Source: Deltaproteobacteria bacterium (GTDB lineage: Bacteria > Desulfobacterota > Deferrimicrobia > Deferrimicrobiales > Deferrimicrobiaceae). Taken from it: 11,410 nucleotides of DNA. The DNA is taken from NCBI GenBank assembly GCA_003105225.1, contig PQAK01000157.1, positions 1-11,410 on the forward strand, written 5' to 3'. Both the position numbers and the translations under genes were made by a program. This document shows, one piece after another, positions 1-8,507 of the stretch (positions within the stretch are counted from its first letter, which is position 1; each line of letters begins with the position of its first letter). The notes under the pieces are model-generated. The model did not search any database. It was not told the DNA's origin and worked only from the letters and a program-made list of their open reading frames with translations.

Positions 1-980
1 TCGAAGTCCTGCACGTCCTTGTAATGCTTCTCCAGCTTGGTGGTGATCCGCATCAGCTGGTCGAAGACCTTCGGCATCTCCTTCTTCATGTCGGTGATGC
101 GGTGCGGCGTGCGGATGCCGGCCACCACGTCCTCGCCCTGGGCGTTGATCAGGTACTCGCCGTAGAACTCCTTCGCGCCGGTGGCGGGGTTCCGCGTGAA
201 GCCCACGCCGGTGGCGCAGTCGTCGCCCATGTTGCCGAACACCATGGCCTGCACGTTGACCGCGGTGCCGATGTCGTCCGGGATCCCGTTGGCCTTCCGG
301 TAATATTTCGCCCGGTCGTTGTTCCAGGACCGGAAGACCGCGTCGCGCGCCAGCTCGAGCTGCACCGCGGGGTCCTGCGGGAACTCCTTCCGCAGGCGCC
401 CCTTGACCAGGTCCTTGAATTTCCGGCACACGTCGACCAGGTCTTCCGCCGTGAGGTCCACGTCGCTGGAGACCACGCGCTCCCGCTTCTTCTGGTCGAA
501 GATCTCCTCGAAATGCTCCTTGTCGATCCCGAGCACGACGTCCGAGAACATCATCAGGAAGCGGCGGTAGGAGTCGTAGGCGAACCGCGGGTTCTTCGTC
601 CGCTGCGCGAGCCCCTCGACGGTCTTGTCGTTCAGCCCGAGGTTCAGGATGGTGTCCATCATCCCGGGCATGGAGAACTTCGCGCCGGAGCGGACCGAGA
701 CCAGCAGCGGGTTCTTCGGGTCGCCCAGCTTCTTTCCCGCCAACCTCTCGAGGCGGGAGAGGTTCGCGGCGATCTCCTTCTTCACCTCGGGCGGGATCTT
801 GCCGCGGTTCTTGTAGAAGAGATTGCAGACCGACGTCGCGATCGTGAATCCCGGAGGAACGGGAACGCCCAGGTTGGTCATTTCGGCGAGCCCGGCCCCC
901 TTGCCGCCGAGGACGTCCTTCATCCCGCCGTGCCCCTCGGCCTTCCCTGCCCCGAAGAAGTACACGCACTTGCTGGCCAT
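1..980 (-). CDS. ppdK: pyruvate, phosphate dikinase, N-terminal part (cut by window edge)
   Basis: Interconverts PEP + AMP + PPi and pyruvate + ATP + Pi in the cytoplasm. Depending on direction it serves PEP formation for gluconeogenesis or an ATP-yielding, PPi-using glycolytic step. I translated 326 codons from the ATG at 980 with no stop before the window edge; the full family protein is about 870 to 910 residues, so the phosphohistidine and PEP-binding domains lie outside. The visible part is the ATP-grasp nucleotide-binding domain: VYFFG at the start, GGKGAGLAEM near residues 25-34, SVRSGAKFSMPGMMDT at 95-110, and TGVGFTRNPATG followed by EFYGEYLINAQGED at 257-284. These are typical PPDK signatures and separate it from PEP synthase. 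A GGGAGG ribosome site ends about 9 bases before the ATG. It lies 27 bases after glyS, so it is probably the third gene of a glyQ-glyS-ppdK operon. Identity is close to certain. Confidence 0.96.
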   Translation of the reverse strand, partial: MASKCVYFFGAGKAEGHGGMKDVLGGKGAGLAEMTNLGVPVPPGFTIATSVCNLFYKNRGKIPPEVKKEIAANLSRLERLAGKKLGDPKNPLLVSVRSGAKFSMPGMMDTILNLGLNDKTVEGLAQRTKNPRFAYDSYRRFLMMFSDVVLGIDKEHFEEIFDQKKRERVVSSDVDLTAEDLVDVCRKFKDLVKGRLRKEFPQDPAVQLELARDAVFRSWNNDRAKYYRKANGIPDDIGTAVNVQAMVFGNMGDDCATGVGFTRNPATGAKEFYGEYLINAQGEDVVAGIRTPHRITDMKKEMPKVFDQLMRITTKLEKHYKDVQDF

Positions 981-1007
981 CCGCTTCCCCCTCCCGCTTT
1001 CCTTGAT

Positions 1008-3086
1008 TTATGCTTTCGCCGCGCTGATCCTCGAGAAATCCGCCACCCTCGCGAACAGGCTGGAAAGTCCCTTGAGGAGCGCGAGGCGGTTGTTTTTCAC
1101 CTTTTCGTCCTTCGCCATGACCAGCACCTTGTCGAAGAACGCCGACACCAGGGGCTGGAGCCGTGCCATTTCCCGGAACGCCTCGTCGTACCGGCCGTTC
1201 CCCGCGGCGGAGGCCACCCGGCCCGACACCTCCGTCGCCGCCCGGTACAGGGCCTTCTCCTCGTCGTGCTCGAAGAGGGCCTCGGAAACGTTCGGCGGCC
1301 CGTCGTAGGCCTTGGTGATGTTGATCGCCCGCTTGAACACCTCGGCGAGCGGCTCGAACGCCGCCTCGGACCGGAACGCGACGAGCGCGGAAAGCTTGGC
1401 GCGCAGGTCCGCCATGTCGGTCAGCCCCGCGGCGACGATCGCATCCGCCAGGTCTCCCGGCGTTCCCTGGGAGGTCCACAGGTTGAAGAGCCTCCCCTCG
1501 AAGAACTCCATCACCTTCCGCTTCACCTCGCCGGCGGGCGCAGTCAGCTTGGCCGACAGCGTGGCCAGGGACCGGTCGACCAGCCCCTCGATGGGAACGC
1601 GCAGGGAGCGCGCCTCGAGAATGGAGAGGATCCCCAGGGTGTGGCGCCGCAGGCCGTACGGGTCCGCGGTCCCGGTCGGGATCAGCCCCACGCCGAAGCA
1701 CCCGCACACCATGTCGATCTTGTCCGCGATCGCCACGGCGGCGCCCACGTCCGTCGCGGGCAGGTCGTCGGACTGCCCCTTGGGCAGGTAGTGCTCGTAT
1801 ACCGCCTGCGCGACTTCCTCCGTTTCCCCCGTCTTGAGGGCGTAGTGCCGCCCCATGACCCCCTGCAGTTCCGGGAACTCCTTGATCACGCCCGTCGTCA
1901 GGTCCGCCTTGGTGAGGATCGCGGCGCGGCGGCAATCCTTCTCCTTGGCCGGGAACCCGATCGAGGCCACGTACCCGGCGATCTCCGACATCCGCTCCAC
2001 CTTCTCCCAGTACATCCCCAGGTCCGCCTGGAACAGGACGTTCTTGAGCGCCTGCGCGCGGTCGAACAGGGGCTTCTTCAGGTCGTCCCCGTAGTAGAAC
2101 TCCGCGTCGGAGAGGCGGGCGCGGATGACGCGCTCGTTCCCCGCGATCACCACGCGGTCGTCCGGCACGCGCATGTTCGACACGAAGGCGAACCCGGGGT
2201 ACAGGTTCCCGCGATCGTCCTCGAACACGAAATACTTCTGGTTGACGCGCATCGAGGTGATGAGGACCTCCCGCGGAAGCGACAGGTATTTTTCCTCGAA
2301 CCGCCCGGCCATGACGACGGGGTACTCCACCAGGTTCGCCACGGTTTCCACGAGCGGCTCGTCCTCAACCCACTTCCTGCCGATCCGCGCCTCCGCCTCC
2401 CGGATGCCGGTCCGGATCTTTTCCTTCCGCGCCTCGAGGTCCACGAACACGTCCGCGGCCGCCAGCCGGTCGAAATAGTCCCCGGGGGAGGCGAGCGGGA
2501 TCGCGCCGGGGGACAGGAACCGGTGGCCGAACGTCGTCCGGCCGGCGACGATGTTCCCGAACGAGAACGGGAGCACCTCGTCCCCGTACAGCGAGACGAT
2601 CCAGTGGACCGGGCGCGCGAACCGGACGTCGAGGTCGGCCCAGCGCATCGACTTCTTGAACGGTATGGTGGGGATCCACGAGGCCACCAGGTCCGGGAGC
2701 ACATCGGCCACCGGCCGCGCCGCCTGCGTCCTGACGATGCCGAGGTAGTCCCCGCGGTCGGTGGGGAATACCTGCACGGCGGAGAGATCGACCCCCTGCG
2801 CCTTGGCGAATCCCAGCGCCGCCTTGGTGGGCTTCCCTTCCTTGTCGTAGGCGACGCTTTTCGGCGGCCCCAGCACCTTCTCCTCCGAGGCCTCCTGGCG
2901 GTCCTTGAGCTTCCGGACGACGTAGGCGAGCCTGCGGGGGGTCCCGTAGATGTCGACCCGATCGAAGGAGAGCCGGGCCTTCTTCAGCACTTCGGCGAAC
3001 TGCTGGCCGCCGAACCACAGCGCGGGGCCCACGAACCCCGCCGGGATTTCCTCGCAGCCGATTTCCAACAGGTAATCGCGTTCCAT
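1008..3086 (-). CDS. glyS: glycyl-tRNA synthetase beta subunit
   Basis: The larger subunit of the bacterial alpha2-beta2 glycyl-tRNA synthetase. It binds tRNA-Gly while the alpha subunit makes glycyl-adenylate. The 692-residue length matches the usual size of about 690. Recognisable features run in order: the N-terminal ELGCEEIP-like start (LLEIGCEEIPAGF, residues 6-18), TPRRLA at 49-54, the HD-like region with MGRHYA (411-416) and EHYLP (431-435), the TGTADPYGLRR block (471-481), and the C-terminal anticodon-binding (DALR-like) domain with FFDKVLVM at 650-657. The ATG at 3086 is preceded by an AGAGGA ribosome site. The gene begins 25 bases after glyQ ends and ppdK follows 27 bases after it, so the three are probably cotranscribed. 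It is intact, with no frameshift or missing block noticed. Confidence 0.97.
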   Translation of the reverse strand: MERDYLLEIGCEEIPAGFVGPALWFGGQQFAEVLKKARLSFDRVDIYGTPRRLAYVVRKLKDRQEASEEKVLGPPKSVAYDKEGKPTKAALGFAKAQGVDLSAVQVFPTDRGDYLGIVRTQAARPVADVLPDLVASWIPTIPFKKSMRWADLDVRFARPVHWIVSLYGDEVLPFSFGNIVAGRTTFGHRFLSPGAIPLASPGDYFDRLAAADVFVDLEARKEKIRTGIREAEARIGRKWVEDEPLVETVANLVEYPVVMAGRFEEKYLSLPREVLITSMRVNQKYFVFEDDRGNLYPGFAFVSNMRVPDDRVVIAGNERVIRARLSDAEFYYGDDLKKPLFDRAQALKNVLFQADLGMYWEKVERMSEIAGYVASIGFPAKEKDCRRAAILTKADLTTGVIKEFPELQGVMGRHYALKTGETEEVAQAVYEHYLPKGQSDDLPATDVGAAVAIADKIDMVCGCFGVGLIPTGTADPYGLRRHTLGILSILEARSLRVPIEGLVDRSLATLSAKLTAPAGEVKRKVMEFFEGRLFNLWTSQGTPGDLADAIVAAGLTDMADLRAKLSALVAFRSEAAFEPLAEVFKRAINITKAYDGPPNVSEALFEHDEEKALYRAATEVSGRVASAAGNGRYDEAFREMARLQPLVSAFFDKVLVMAKDEKVKNNRLALLKGLSSLFARVADFSRISAAKA

Positions 3087-3111
3087 ATTTCCTCTTCTTT
3101 TGGACGATTTG

Positions 3112-3990
<879 letters not shown>

Positions 3991-3995
3991 AACTT

Positions 3996-4000
3996 CCTCC
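3996..4000 (-). promoter_or_regulatory. ribosome binding site deciding the glyQ GTG start
   Basis: On the minus strand the sequence reads GGAGG, 5 bases before GTG at 3988-3990. No ATG in frame lies between the promoter and this codon. The site and the conserved glyQ N-terminus together fix GTG as the start. Confidence 0.8.
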
Positions 4001-4009
4001 CGATGGGAA

Positions 4010-4031
4010 AGTGATAGGGTTACATATCACT
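4010..4031. repeat. 7-bp perfect inverted repeat over the glyQ -10 and start region
   Basis: The plus strand has AGTGATA at 4010-4016 and its exact reverse complement TATCACT at 4025-4031, separated by 8 bases. The repeat covers the predicted -10 element (4021-4026) and the likely transcription start near 4014. It could be an operator for a dimeric regulator, or a chance palindrome in an AT-richer promoter. No known regulator motif was recognised. Confidence 0.5.
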
Positions 4032-4050
4032 CCGCGGAACGGGGTGTCAA
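4021..4050 (-). promoter_or_regulatory. sigma-70-type promoter for glyQ-glyS-ppdK
   Basis: On the minus strand a perfect TTGACA (4045-4050) is followed after 18 bases by TATGTA (4021-4026). A TGA immediately before the hexamer makes an extended -10 (TGnTATGTA). Just upstream, 4051-4070 is AT-rich (TATTTATAACGATTTATC on the minus strand) in an otherwise GC-rich window, which would suit an UP element. The predicted start is near 4014, giving a leader of about 24 bases. The promoter lies between the recO stop (4077) and the glyQ GTG, where no intrinsic terminator is visible, so read-through from the upstream operon may add to glyQ expression. Confidence 0.65.
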
Positions 4051-4076
4051 GATAAATCGTTATAAATACAGGGGGT

Positions 4077-4907
4077 TTACGGATTTTCCGAAGCGGAAGA
4101 ACCGCCCAGGCTGCGCAGCGGCCTCCCCAAGCAATACTCCAGGTATTTCGGTATAACTAGTTGTAACTCTTCAAGAATAATATCCGATATTCGTACCCTC
4201 GCGAGAACCCCCGGCGACGATGCCTGGAGGGCGCTCCACGTCTTCACTGCGCCCAGGGAAAGGCGCGTCCCTTCGCCGCCGGGACAGTTTCCGCAGAGAA
4301 CTCCCCCTTCCGACGGCACGAACCGCACGCCCCTCCCCCGGGGGCTCGTCGAAATGTCGCCGATCGGCAGGCCGCACCGCCTGCAGGCGGAAAAGTTCGG
4401 CCCCCATCCCGCGACGGCAAGCAGGGCGGCCTCGGATTTCCTCGCCGGCACGGGAGGCGGATCCCCCGATGCCAAGGAGCGGATCCCGGCCAGCAGCACG
4501 TCGAACGCCTTCGGCTTCGGGCCCGGCTGAGGGAAAAGCGCGGCGGCCAGTTCGAGGAGATGGTCGGCGTGGCGGACCCTCTCCCAGTCCGTCACGATCT
4601 CCCAGAAGCTTTCCAGGAGAGCGATCGATTCCAGCACCGGCATACGCCCCGGCGCTTCCGTCCAGGACACGTCGAGAAGAAAGTACTTCTGGAGGCCTCC
4701 CCCGAACCGCTTCCGGCTCCGGTGCGCCGCCTTCGCCATCAGGGAGACCAGCCCATCCGTCCGCGTGAAGAAGGTTACCCGCCGGTCCGTCTCCCCGGCG
4801 TCGGCCGAACGTACCAGGAATGCCTGCGCGGACCGGAAGGATCTCGGACCCGCGGACGGCATGCCGTCTCTCTTCCGTCGGGAGGAGGTTCCAGGGGGAT
4901 GTCGCAT
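4077..4907 (-). CDS. recO: DNA repair protein RecO
   Basis: RecO loads RecA on SSB-coated single-stranded DNA together with RecR in the RecFOR recombination-repair pathway. Evidence: an N-terminal OB-fold region (AFLVRSADAGETDRRVTFFTRTDGLVSLMAKA in two blocks, residues 29-60), the typical basic RSRKRFGGGLQ (63-73), a helical middle, and a zinc site formed by C175-x2-C178 and C205-x2-C208. The total of 276 residues is slightly long for the family. The first ATG (4907) lies 10 bases after the preceding rodZ stop, with AGGGA about 7 bases before it. A second ATG at 4862 would give 261 residues and a more usual N-terminus, so the start is uncertain. The last 90 bases or so are AT-rich with many rare codons, unlike the rest of the gene. 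Probably the last gene of the rlmN-mtnP-TPR-rodZ-recO run. Confidence 0.9.
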   Translation of the reverse strand: MRHPPGTSSRRKRDGMPSAGPRSFRSAQAFLVRSADAGETDRRVTFFTRTDGLVSLMAKAAHRSRKRFGGGLQKYFLLDVSWTEAPGRMPVLESIALLESFWEIVTDWERVRHADHLLELAAALFPQPGPKPKAFDVLLAGIRSLASGDPPPVPARKSEAALLAVAGWGPNFSACRRCGLPIGDISTSPRGRGVRFVPSEGGVLCGNCPGGEGTRLSLGAVKTWSALQASSPGVLARVRISDIILEELQLVIPKYLEYCLGRPLRSLGGSSASENP

Positions 4908-4917
4908 GGCCGGATCC

Positions 4918-5775
4918 CTACTCTCCGAGCCGGATCTCCTTCACCTGCCCCCGGGACCCGAAGGACGGCAGCAGCTTGCCGTTCAAGGTCCCCACGACGC
5001 CTCCCGCGTTCCCGAGCTTCAGCAGGATCCTCTTTTTCGCCTGGATGCTGAACTTGTCGCCGGGATACAACATGACTTCAACGGGCGCTTCGTTGTCCAG
5101 CGCATACATCATCCATGTCTGCTCGCCGGCCTCGAGAAAGAGCTGGTAGGGCGATTTCACCGGTCCCACGCCTCCGACGGCGGCAACCGATCCTTGGGGC
5201 TCGGCCGGTTTCTGAACGGCGGGGGCGGCGGTTTCGGCGGGCCGGGTCTCCTCCGCCGGAGGGCCTGCCGGCGCCGCAGCGGCGTTGTCCCCGCCTCCGG
5301 GCGGAGGGGTCTTCACCGCGTTTTCCGAAGACGCGGGCGCTGGAGGAAGGGGCGCCGGCGGCGTCGACACCTGCGGCGCAGGCACCGGCCGCGTGGCCGT
5401 CCTCGAGCCGTACCAGGCCAGGACCATTCCGAGAGCGAGCACAACGGCGGCAGCCAGTCCGTAGGTGGTCCGCCGGCTCCCCCGCTGCCGCTCGCGCTCC
5501 AGCCATTCGGGTTTCAGGTACGCCTCCGGCGCCTCCACCGTCTGCTGCTCCAGCCGGTGATAGTACTCGGACAGAACGGGCTCCGGGTCCTGCGACAGGA
5601 GCTTCGCATAGGCGCGGATGTAGCCGGAAGAGAACACCCGTTCCGGCCATCCCGAATACTCCCCCTCCTCGATGCCGTGGAGGTACTTCCGGCTGACCCG
5701 GAGCACGGATGCGGCCTGATCGAGCGACATCCCCCGGGCCTCCCGCTCCCTTTTCCACGCCTCCCCAGCTGCCAT
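4918..5775 (-). CDS. rodZ: RodZ-type helix-turn-helix membrane protein
   Basis: RodZ is a bitopic inner-membrane protein that binds MreB in the cytoplasm and supports rod shape and elongasome function. The 285 residues show the full layout. An Xre-like helix-turn-helix spans about 5-70 (REARGMSLDQAASVLRVSRKYL, then EEGEY and FSSGYIRAYAKLL). One membrane helix lies at about 105-122 (YGLAAAVVLALGMVLAWY) with RR just before it, giving cytoplasm-in topology. A Pro/Ala-rich periplasmic linker follows (about 128-205), then a C-terminal beta domain of DUF4115 type (about 208-283, with YPGDKFSIQAK and LLKLGNAGGVVGTLNG). The ATG at 5775 comes 9 bases after the TPR gene's stop, and its GAGGT ribosome site overlaps that stop. 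Similar order (rlmN-pilF-rodZ) is known in Gammaproteobacteria. The family is clear; a role in shape control is inferred, since mreB is not in view. Confidence 0.88.
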   Translation of the reverse strand: MAAGEAWKREREARGMSLDQAASVLRVSRKYLHGIEEGEYSGWPERVFSSGYIRAYAKLLSQDPEPVLSEYYHRLEQQTVEAPEAYLKPEWLERERQRGSRRTTYGLAAAVVLALGMVLAWYGSRTATRPVPAPQVSTPPAPLPPAPASSENAVKTPPPGGGDNAAAAPAGPPAEETRPAETAAPAVQKPAEPQGSVAAVGGVGPVKSPYQLFLEAGEQTWMMYALDNEAPVEVMLYPGDKFSIQAKKRILLKLGNAGGVVGTLNGKLLPSFGSRGQVKEIRLGE

Positions 5776-5784
5776 CGGACCCGG

Positions 5785-6546
5785 TTACCTCGCTTCCTGC
5801 CCCAGGGCGTTGATGGAATCGGCCGCCTGCCTGCGCAGGACGGGATCCGCGGTGTTCGACAGGGCGTTCCGGAATGCGTCGCGCGCGTCCCCGCTCCGCC
5901 CCAACGCCCGATACGCCCGCCCGAGATCCATCCACGCGGGCGCATAGGCGGGAGCGGCCGCAACGCAGGCCTCGAGCGTCCTCGCGGCCTCCGCCCACCG
6001 GCCCTGATCGGCATCCAGGAGCGCCAGGCGGAGGTAGGCATTGGCGTACCGGTCGTTCATGGAAATCGAGCGGCGGTACATCTCCCCGGCTTTTTTGAAC
6101 TCCTTCCGCCGGCGGTACTCCTCGCCCATGTTGTAGTAGGCGATCTCCGGCGTGGCATAAAGGACGTTGGACGCGGCGGCCTCGAATTCCCGCATCGCCT
6201 CGTCCCCGCGGCCGAGCTGGCTGAGAACGATCCCCAGGTCGTTGTGGGCCTCCGCGTAATCCGGTTTTTTCCGGAGGGCGCTGCGGAAGCATTCGGCCGC
6301 CTTCCCGAGATCCCCCCGGGTCTGGTACGCCAGCCCCAGGGCCACGTCGATCTCGGCGTTCTCCGGGTCGAGCTCCGAAGCGGTGGTCAGCTCCCGCATC
6401 GCGGAGGGCAGGTTGCGCTGCTCCAGGTAGGTCATGCCCATTCCCATTCGCGCCGAGGCCTCTTTTTTCCGTTCCTGCGATGGGGCGCCGCACCCGAGGA
6501 GCAGGGCCCCCAGGAGAAGCGCCGCGATCCCCCTCCGGCGCCTCAC
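5785..6546 (-). CDS. pilF: TPR lipoprotein of the PilF/PilW type IV pilus biogenesis family
   Basis: Likely an outer-membrane pilotin that helps the PilQ secretin localise or assemble. I take the start as GTG at 6546, which overlaps the mtnP stop by 4 bases (GTGA) and gives 253 residues; Pseudomonas PilF is about 250. Longer upstream reading in this frame is only the shadow of mtnP. The start yields a textbook lipoprotein signal: MRRRR, a hydrophobic stretch, and lipobox LLGC with Cys19. About six TPR units follow (roughly 30-63, 64-97, 98-131, 133-166, 167-200, 201-234), for example NAEIDVALGLAYQTRGD and YAEAHNDLGIVLSQLGR. The extra residues in ASNVLYATPEIAYYNMGE between units three and four match PilF's irregular spacing. 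Its place just before rodZ supports PilF, but TPR similarity alone is weak, so a general TPR lipoprotein remains possible. Confidence 0.78.
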   Translation of the reverse strand: MRRRRGIAALLLGALLLGCGAPSQERKKEASARMGMGMTYLEQRNLPSAMRELTTASELDPENAEIDVALGLAYQTRGDLGKAAECFRSALRKKPDYAEAHNDLGIVLSQLGRGDEAMREFEAAASNVLYATPEIAYYNMGEEYRRRKEFKKAGEMYRRSISMNDRYANAYLRLALLDADQGRWAEAARTLEACVAAAPAYAPAWMDLGRAYRALGRSGDARDAFRNALSNTADPVLRRQAADSINALGQEAR

Positions 6547-7400
6547 AGGTATTTTCCGATCAGGAGGGAGAGTCTCCTCCTCGCCCCCGAAGGGATCCGC
6601 TTCCGGTCGGTGATGATCGCGTGCTTGAGGGCCTGGCCGCATCCGCACGATCCTTTCCCCGGAAGCCGCCTTGCGACCTCGCGGATGATCCGCTTCGAGT
6701 TCTCCACGTTCTTCCGGATGATGGCGAGGATCGCCTCGATCGATACGTCCTCCTCCGTCTCGTGCCAGCAGTCGTAATCGGTGGCAAGGGCCAGCGTGGC
6801 GTAGCAGAGCTCCGCCTCGCGCGCCAGCTTCGCCTCGGGCATGTTCGTCATCCCGATCACGTCCACCCCCCACTTCCGGTAGATCCGGGACTCCGCCCGC
6901 GTGGAAAAAGCGGGGCCCTCCATGCAGAGGTACGTCCCTCCGCGGTGCGACCGCTTCACGATCTTCTTCGCGGCGGCGTAGGCGACGTCCGCGAGGGACG
7001 GGCAGACCGGGTCGGCGAAAGGGATGTGCCCCGCCACCCCGTCGCCGAAGAAGGTGTTCGGGCGGAACCGCGTGTGGTCGTAGAACTGGTCGACCACCAC
7101 GATGTCCCCCGGGCGGATGCTTTCCTTCATGCTCCCCACCGCGGAGATGGAAAGCACCCGGTTCACCCCGATCTTTTTCAGCGCGTAGAGGTTCGCCCGG
7201 TAGTTGATCTGCGAGGGAAGCAGGCGGTGGCCCCTGCCGTGCCGGGGGAGGAAGGCGAGCGTGCGGCCCTCGAGCTCCCCGACCACCATCGCGTCCGACG
7301 GCTCCCCGAACGGCGTCCGCACGGAGACGGTCCGGACGTTCTTCATCCCCTCCATCTCGTAGAGGCCGGAGCCGCCGATGACGCCGAGGATATCCGCCAT
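6543..7400 (-). CDS. mtnP: S-methyl-5'-thioadenosine phosphorylase
   Basis: Cleaves methylthioadenosine with phosphate to adenine and methylthioribose-1-phosphate, in methionine salvage and removal of a polyamine/SAM by-product. The 285 residues match family length (about 260 to 290). Motifs in order: phosphate-binding GVIGGSGLY (6-14), TPFGEPSDA (29-37), LPRHGRGH (51-58), the SAVGSMKESIRPGDIVVVDQ block (86-105), MEGPAFSTRAESR (160-172), GMTNMPEAKLAREAELCYA (183-201) and the base-binding ATDYDCWH (206-213). Both aspartates of DYD are present, favouring adenine over inosine bases. A C252-G-C254 pair near the C-terminus recalls the CXC motif of some thermostable archaeal enzymes. The ATG at 7400 follows the rlmN stop by 2 bases and has an AAAGGTGA ribosome site overlapping that stop. 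It overlaps the next gene by 4 bases. Confidence 0.93.
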   Translation of the reverse strand: MADILGVIGGSGLYEMEGMKNVRTVSVRTPFGEPSDAMVVGELEGRTLAFLPRHGRGHRLLPSQINYRANLYALKKIGVNRVLSISAVGSMKESIRPGDIVVVDQFYDHTRFRPNTFFGDGVAGHIPFADPVCPSLADVAYAAAKKIVKRSHRGGTYLCMEGPAFSTRAESRIYRKWGVDVIGMTNMPEAKLAREAELCYATLALATDYDCWHETEEDVSIEAILAIIRKNVENSKRIIREVARRLPGKGSCGCGQALKHAIITDRKRIPSGARRRLSLLIGKYL

Positions 7401-7402
7401 GT

Positions 7403-8500
7403 TCACCTTTCGTTCCCCGATATTTTCGTCCCTCCCAATATAGGTACAACCCTCCGGGGGCTCAAGGGATATTTGCCTCGGAGCTGGCCGCAGGCGGCGC
7501 GGATGTCCGCCCCGCGCCGTTCCCGCGTGATCGTCTGGATGCCGGCGGAAAGGAGGACCTCCCGGAACCGGTCCGCGGCCGCAGGCGAAGGCGAGGCGAA
7601 CTCCCCTTCGCCGTGCGCGTTGAACGGTATGAGGTTCACCTTGACGCGCGACCCCCGGAGCAGGCGCGCGAGGTCGCCTGCGTCCCGCGGCGAGTCGTTG
7701 ACGCCGGCGAGCAGGACGTACTCCGCCGTCACCTTCCGGCCGCTTCGCAGGGGGATCCGCTTCATCGCAGCGACGAGGTCCTTCAGCGGGTATTTCCGGT
7801 TGATCGGCATCACCTTCGACCGCAGGTCGTCCCGCGGGGCGTTGATCGAAACGGCGAAGCTCACGGGGTACGCTTCCGCGAGCGCCAGCATCCCGGGGAT
7901 CACGCCCGCGGTCGATACCGTGATCCGTTTCCCCGACAGACCGAAGCCGAACGGGGACATCAGGATCCCGATCGTGCGGGCGACCTCGTCCGGGTTCTCC
8001 AGCGGCTCCCCCATCCCCATGAAGACGACGTTGGTCAGCCGCTCCCCCCGCTCCGCCAGCCGCTTCGCCGCGAAGCAGGCCTGGTGGACGATCTCGGCCG
8101 AGGTCATGTTCCGGCGGAAGCCGGCCGCGCCCGTTGCGCAGAAACCGCATCGGAGCGCGCACCCGGCCTGGGAGGAGATGCACAGCGTCCTGCGGTCCTC
8201 CTCGGGGATGAGGACGCTCTCCACCGCTTCGCCGTCCTCCAGGCGAAAGAGGGTTTTCTCCGTTCCGTCGCCGGAAACGTCCGTTTTTCCGACCGGGGGG
8301 GAGGAGACCCGGCATTCCCCGGACAGCGCTTCGCGGAAACCCTTCGAGAGGTCGGTCATCGCGGAAAAATCCTCCGCGAACCGCCGATAGATCCACCGGA
8401 AAATCTGCCGCGCCCGGTACCGCTCCTTCCCCCACCGGGCAAGAAACGCCTCTAGCTCCCCCAGGGGCATCCCCTTGAGATCCGTTCGTTTTCCTGGCAT
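7403..8500 (-). CDS. rlmN: dual-specificity rRNA/tRNA adenine-C2 methyltransferase RlmN (radical SAM)
   Basis: Methylates C2 of A2503 in 23S rRNA and of A37 in some tRNAs, tuning translational accuracy. Counting from the ATG at 8500 (365 residues), the radical-SAM cluster motif CALRCGFC gives C114, C118 and C121. The preceding RTLCISSQAGC supplies conserved C107. GADIRAACGQL near the end supplies the methyl-carrying cysteine C337. VVFMGMGEPLEN and the SINAPRDDLRSKVMPINRKYP region are typical of the family. RlmN is favoured over Cfr by context and the long N-terminal helical domain (ELEAFLARWGKERYRARQIFRWIY). The start is uncertain: ATGs at 8512 and 8509 overlap a likely -10 element, ATG 8500 has no ribosome site and may be leaderless, and ATG 8470 would cut conserved residues. 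A much earlier ATG (8602) would run through the ndk terminator and is unlikely. Confidence 0.93.
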   Translation of the reverse strand: MPGKRTDLKGMPLGELEAFLARWGKERYRARQIFRWIYRRFAEDFSAMTDLSKGFREALSGECRVSSPPVGKTDVSGDGTEKTLFRLEDGEAVESVLIPEEDRRTLCISSQAGCALRCGFCATGAAGFRRNMTSAEIVHQACFAAKRLAERGERLTNVVFMGMGEPLENPDEVARTIGILMSPFGFGLSGKRITVSTAGVIPGMLALAEAYPVSFAVSINAPRDDLRSKVMPINRKYPLKDLVAAMKRIPLRSGRKVTAEYVLLAGVNDSPRDAGDLARLLRGSRVKVNLIPFNAHGEGEFASPSPAAADRFREVLLSAGIQTITRERRGADIRAACGQLRGKYPLSPRRVVPILGGTKISGNER

Positions 8501-8507
8501 GGGTTTC

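Noticed and set aside
3991..4076. T-box or riboswitch upstream of glyQ
   Set aside because: The whole gap is 86 bases and the predicted leader about 24 bases, far too short. No specifier or antiterminator structure is visible.
4765..6777. A plus-strand open frame of about 670 codons opposite recO, rodZ, the TPR gene and mtnP
   Set aside because: It is antisense to four well-supported genes, crosses their boundaries, and has the same arginine/proline/glycine-rich shadow composition with no recognisable family.
6547..7449. Upstream extension of the TPR gene frame to about 554 codons
   Set aside because: The extra part is an out-of-frame reading of mtnP. The lipoprotein signal beginning at GTG 6546 and its 4-base overlap with mtnP mark the true start.
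7401..8435. Upstream extension of the mtnP frame to about 630 codons, suggesting a fusion
   Set aside because: The added region is a shadow of rlmN. MtnP begins naturally at ATG 7400 with a good ribosome site and the conserved GVIGGSGLY close behind.
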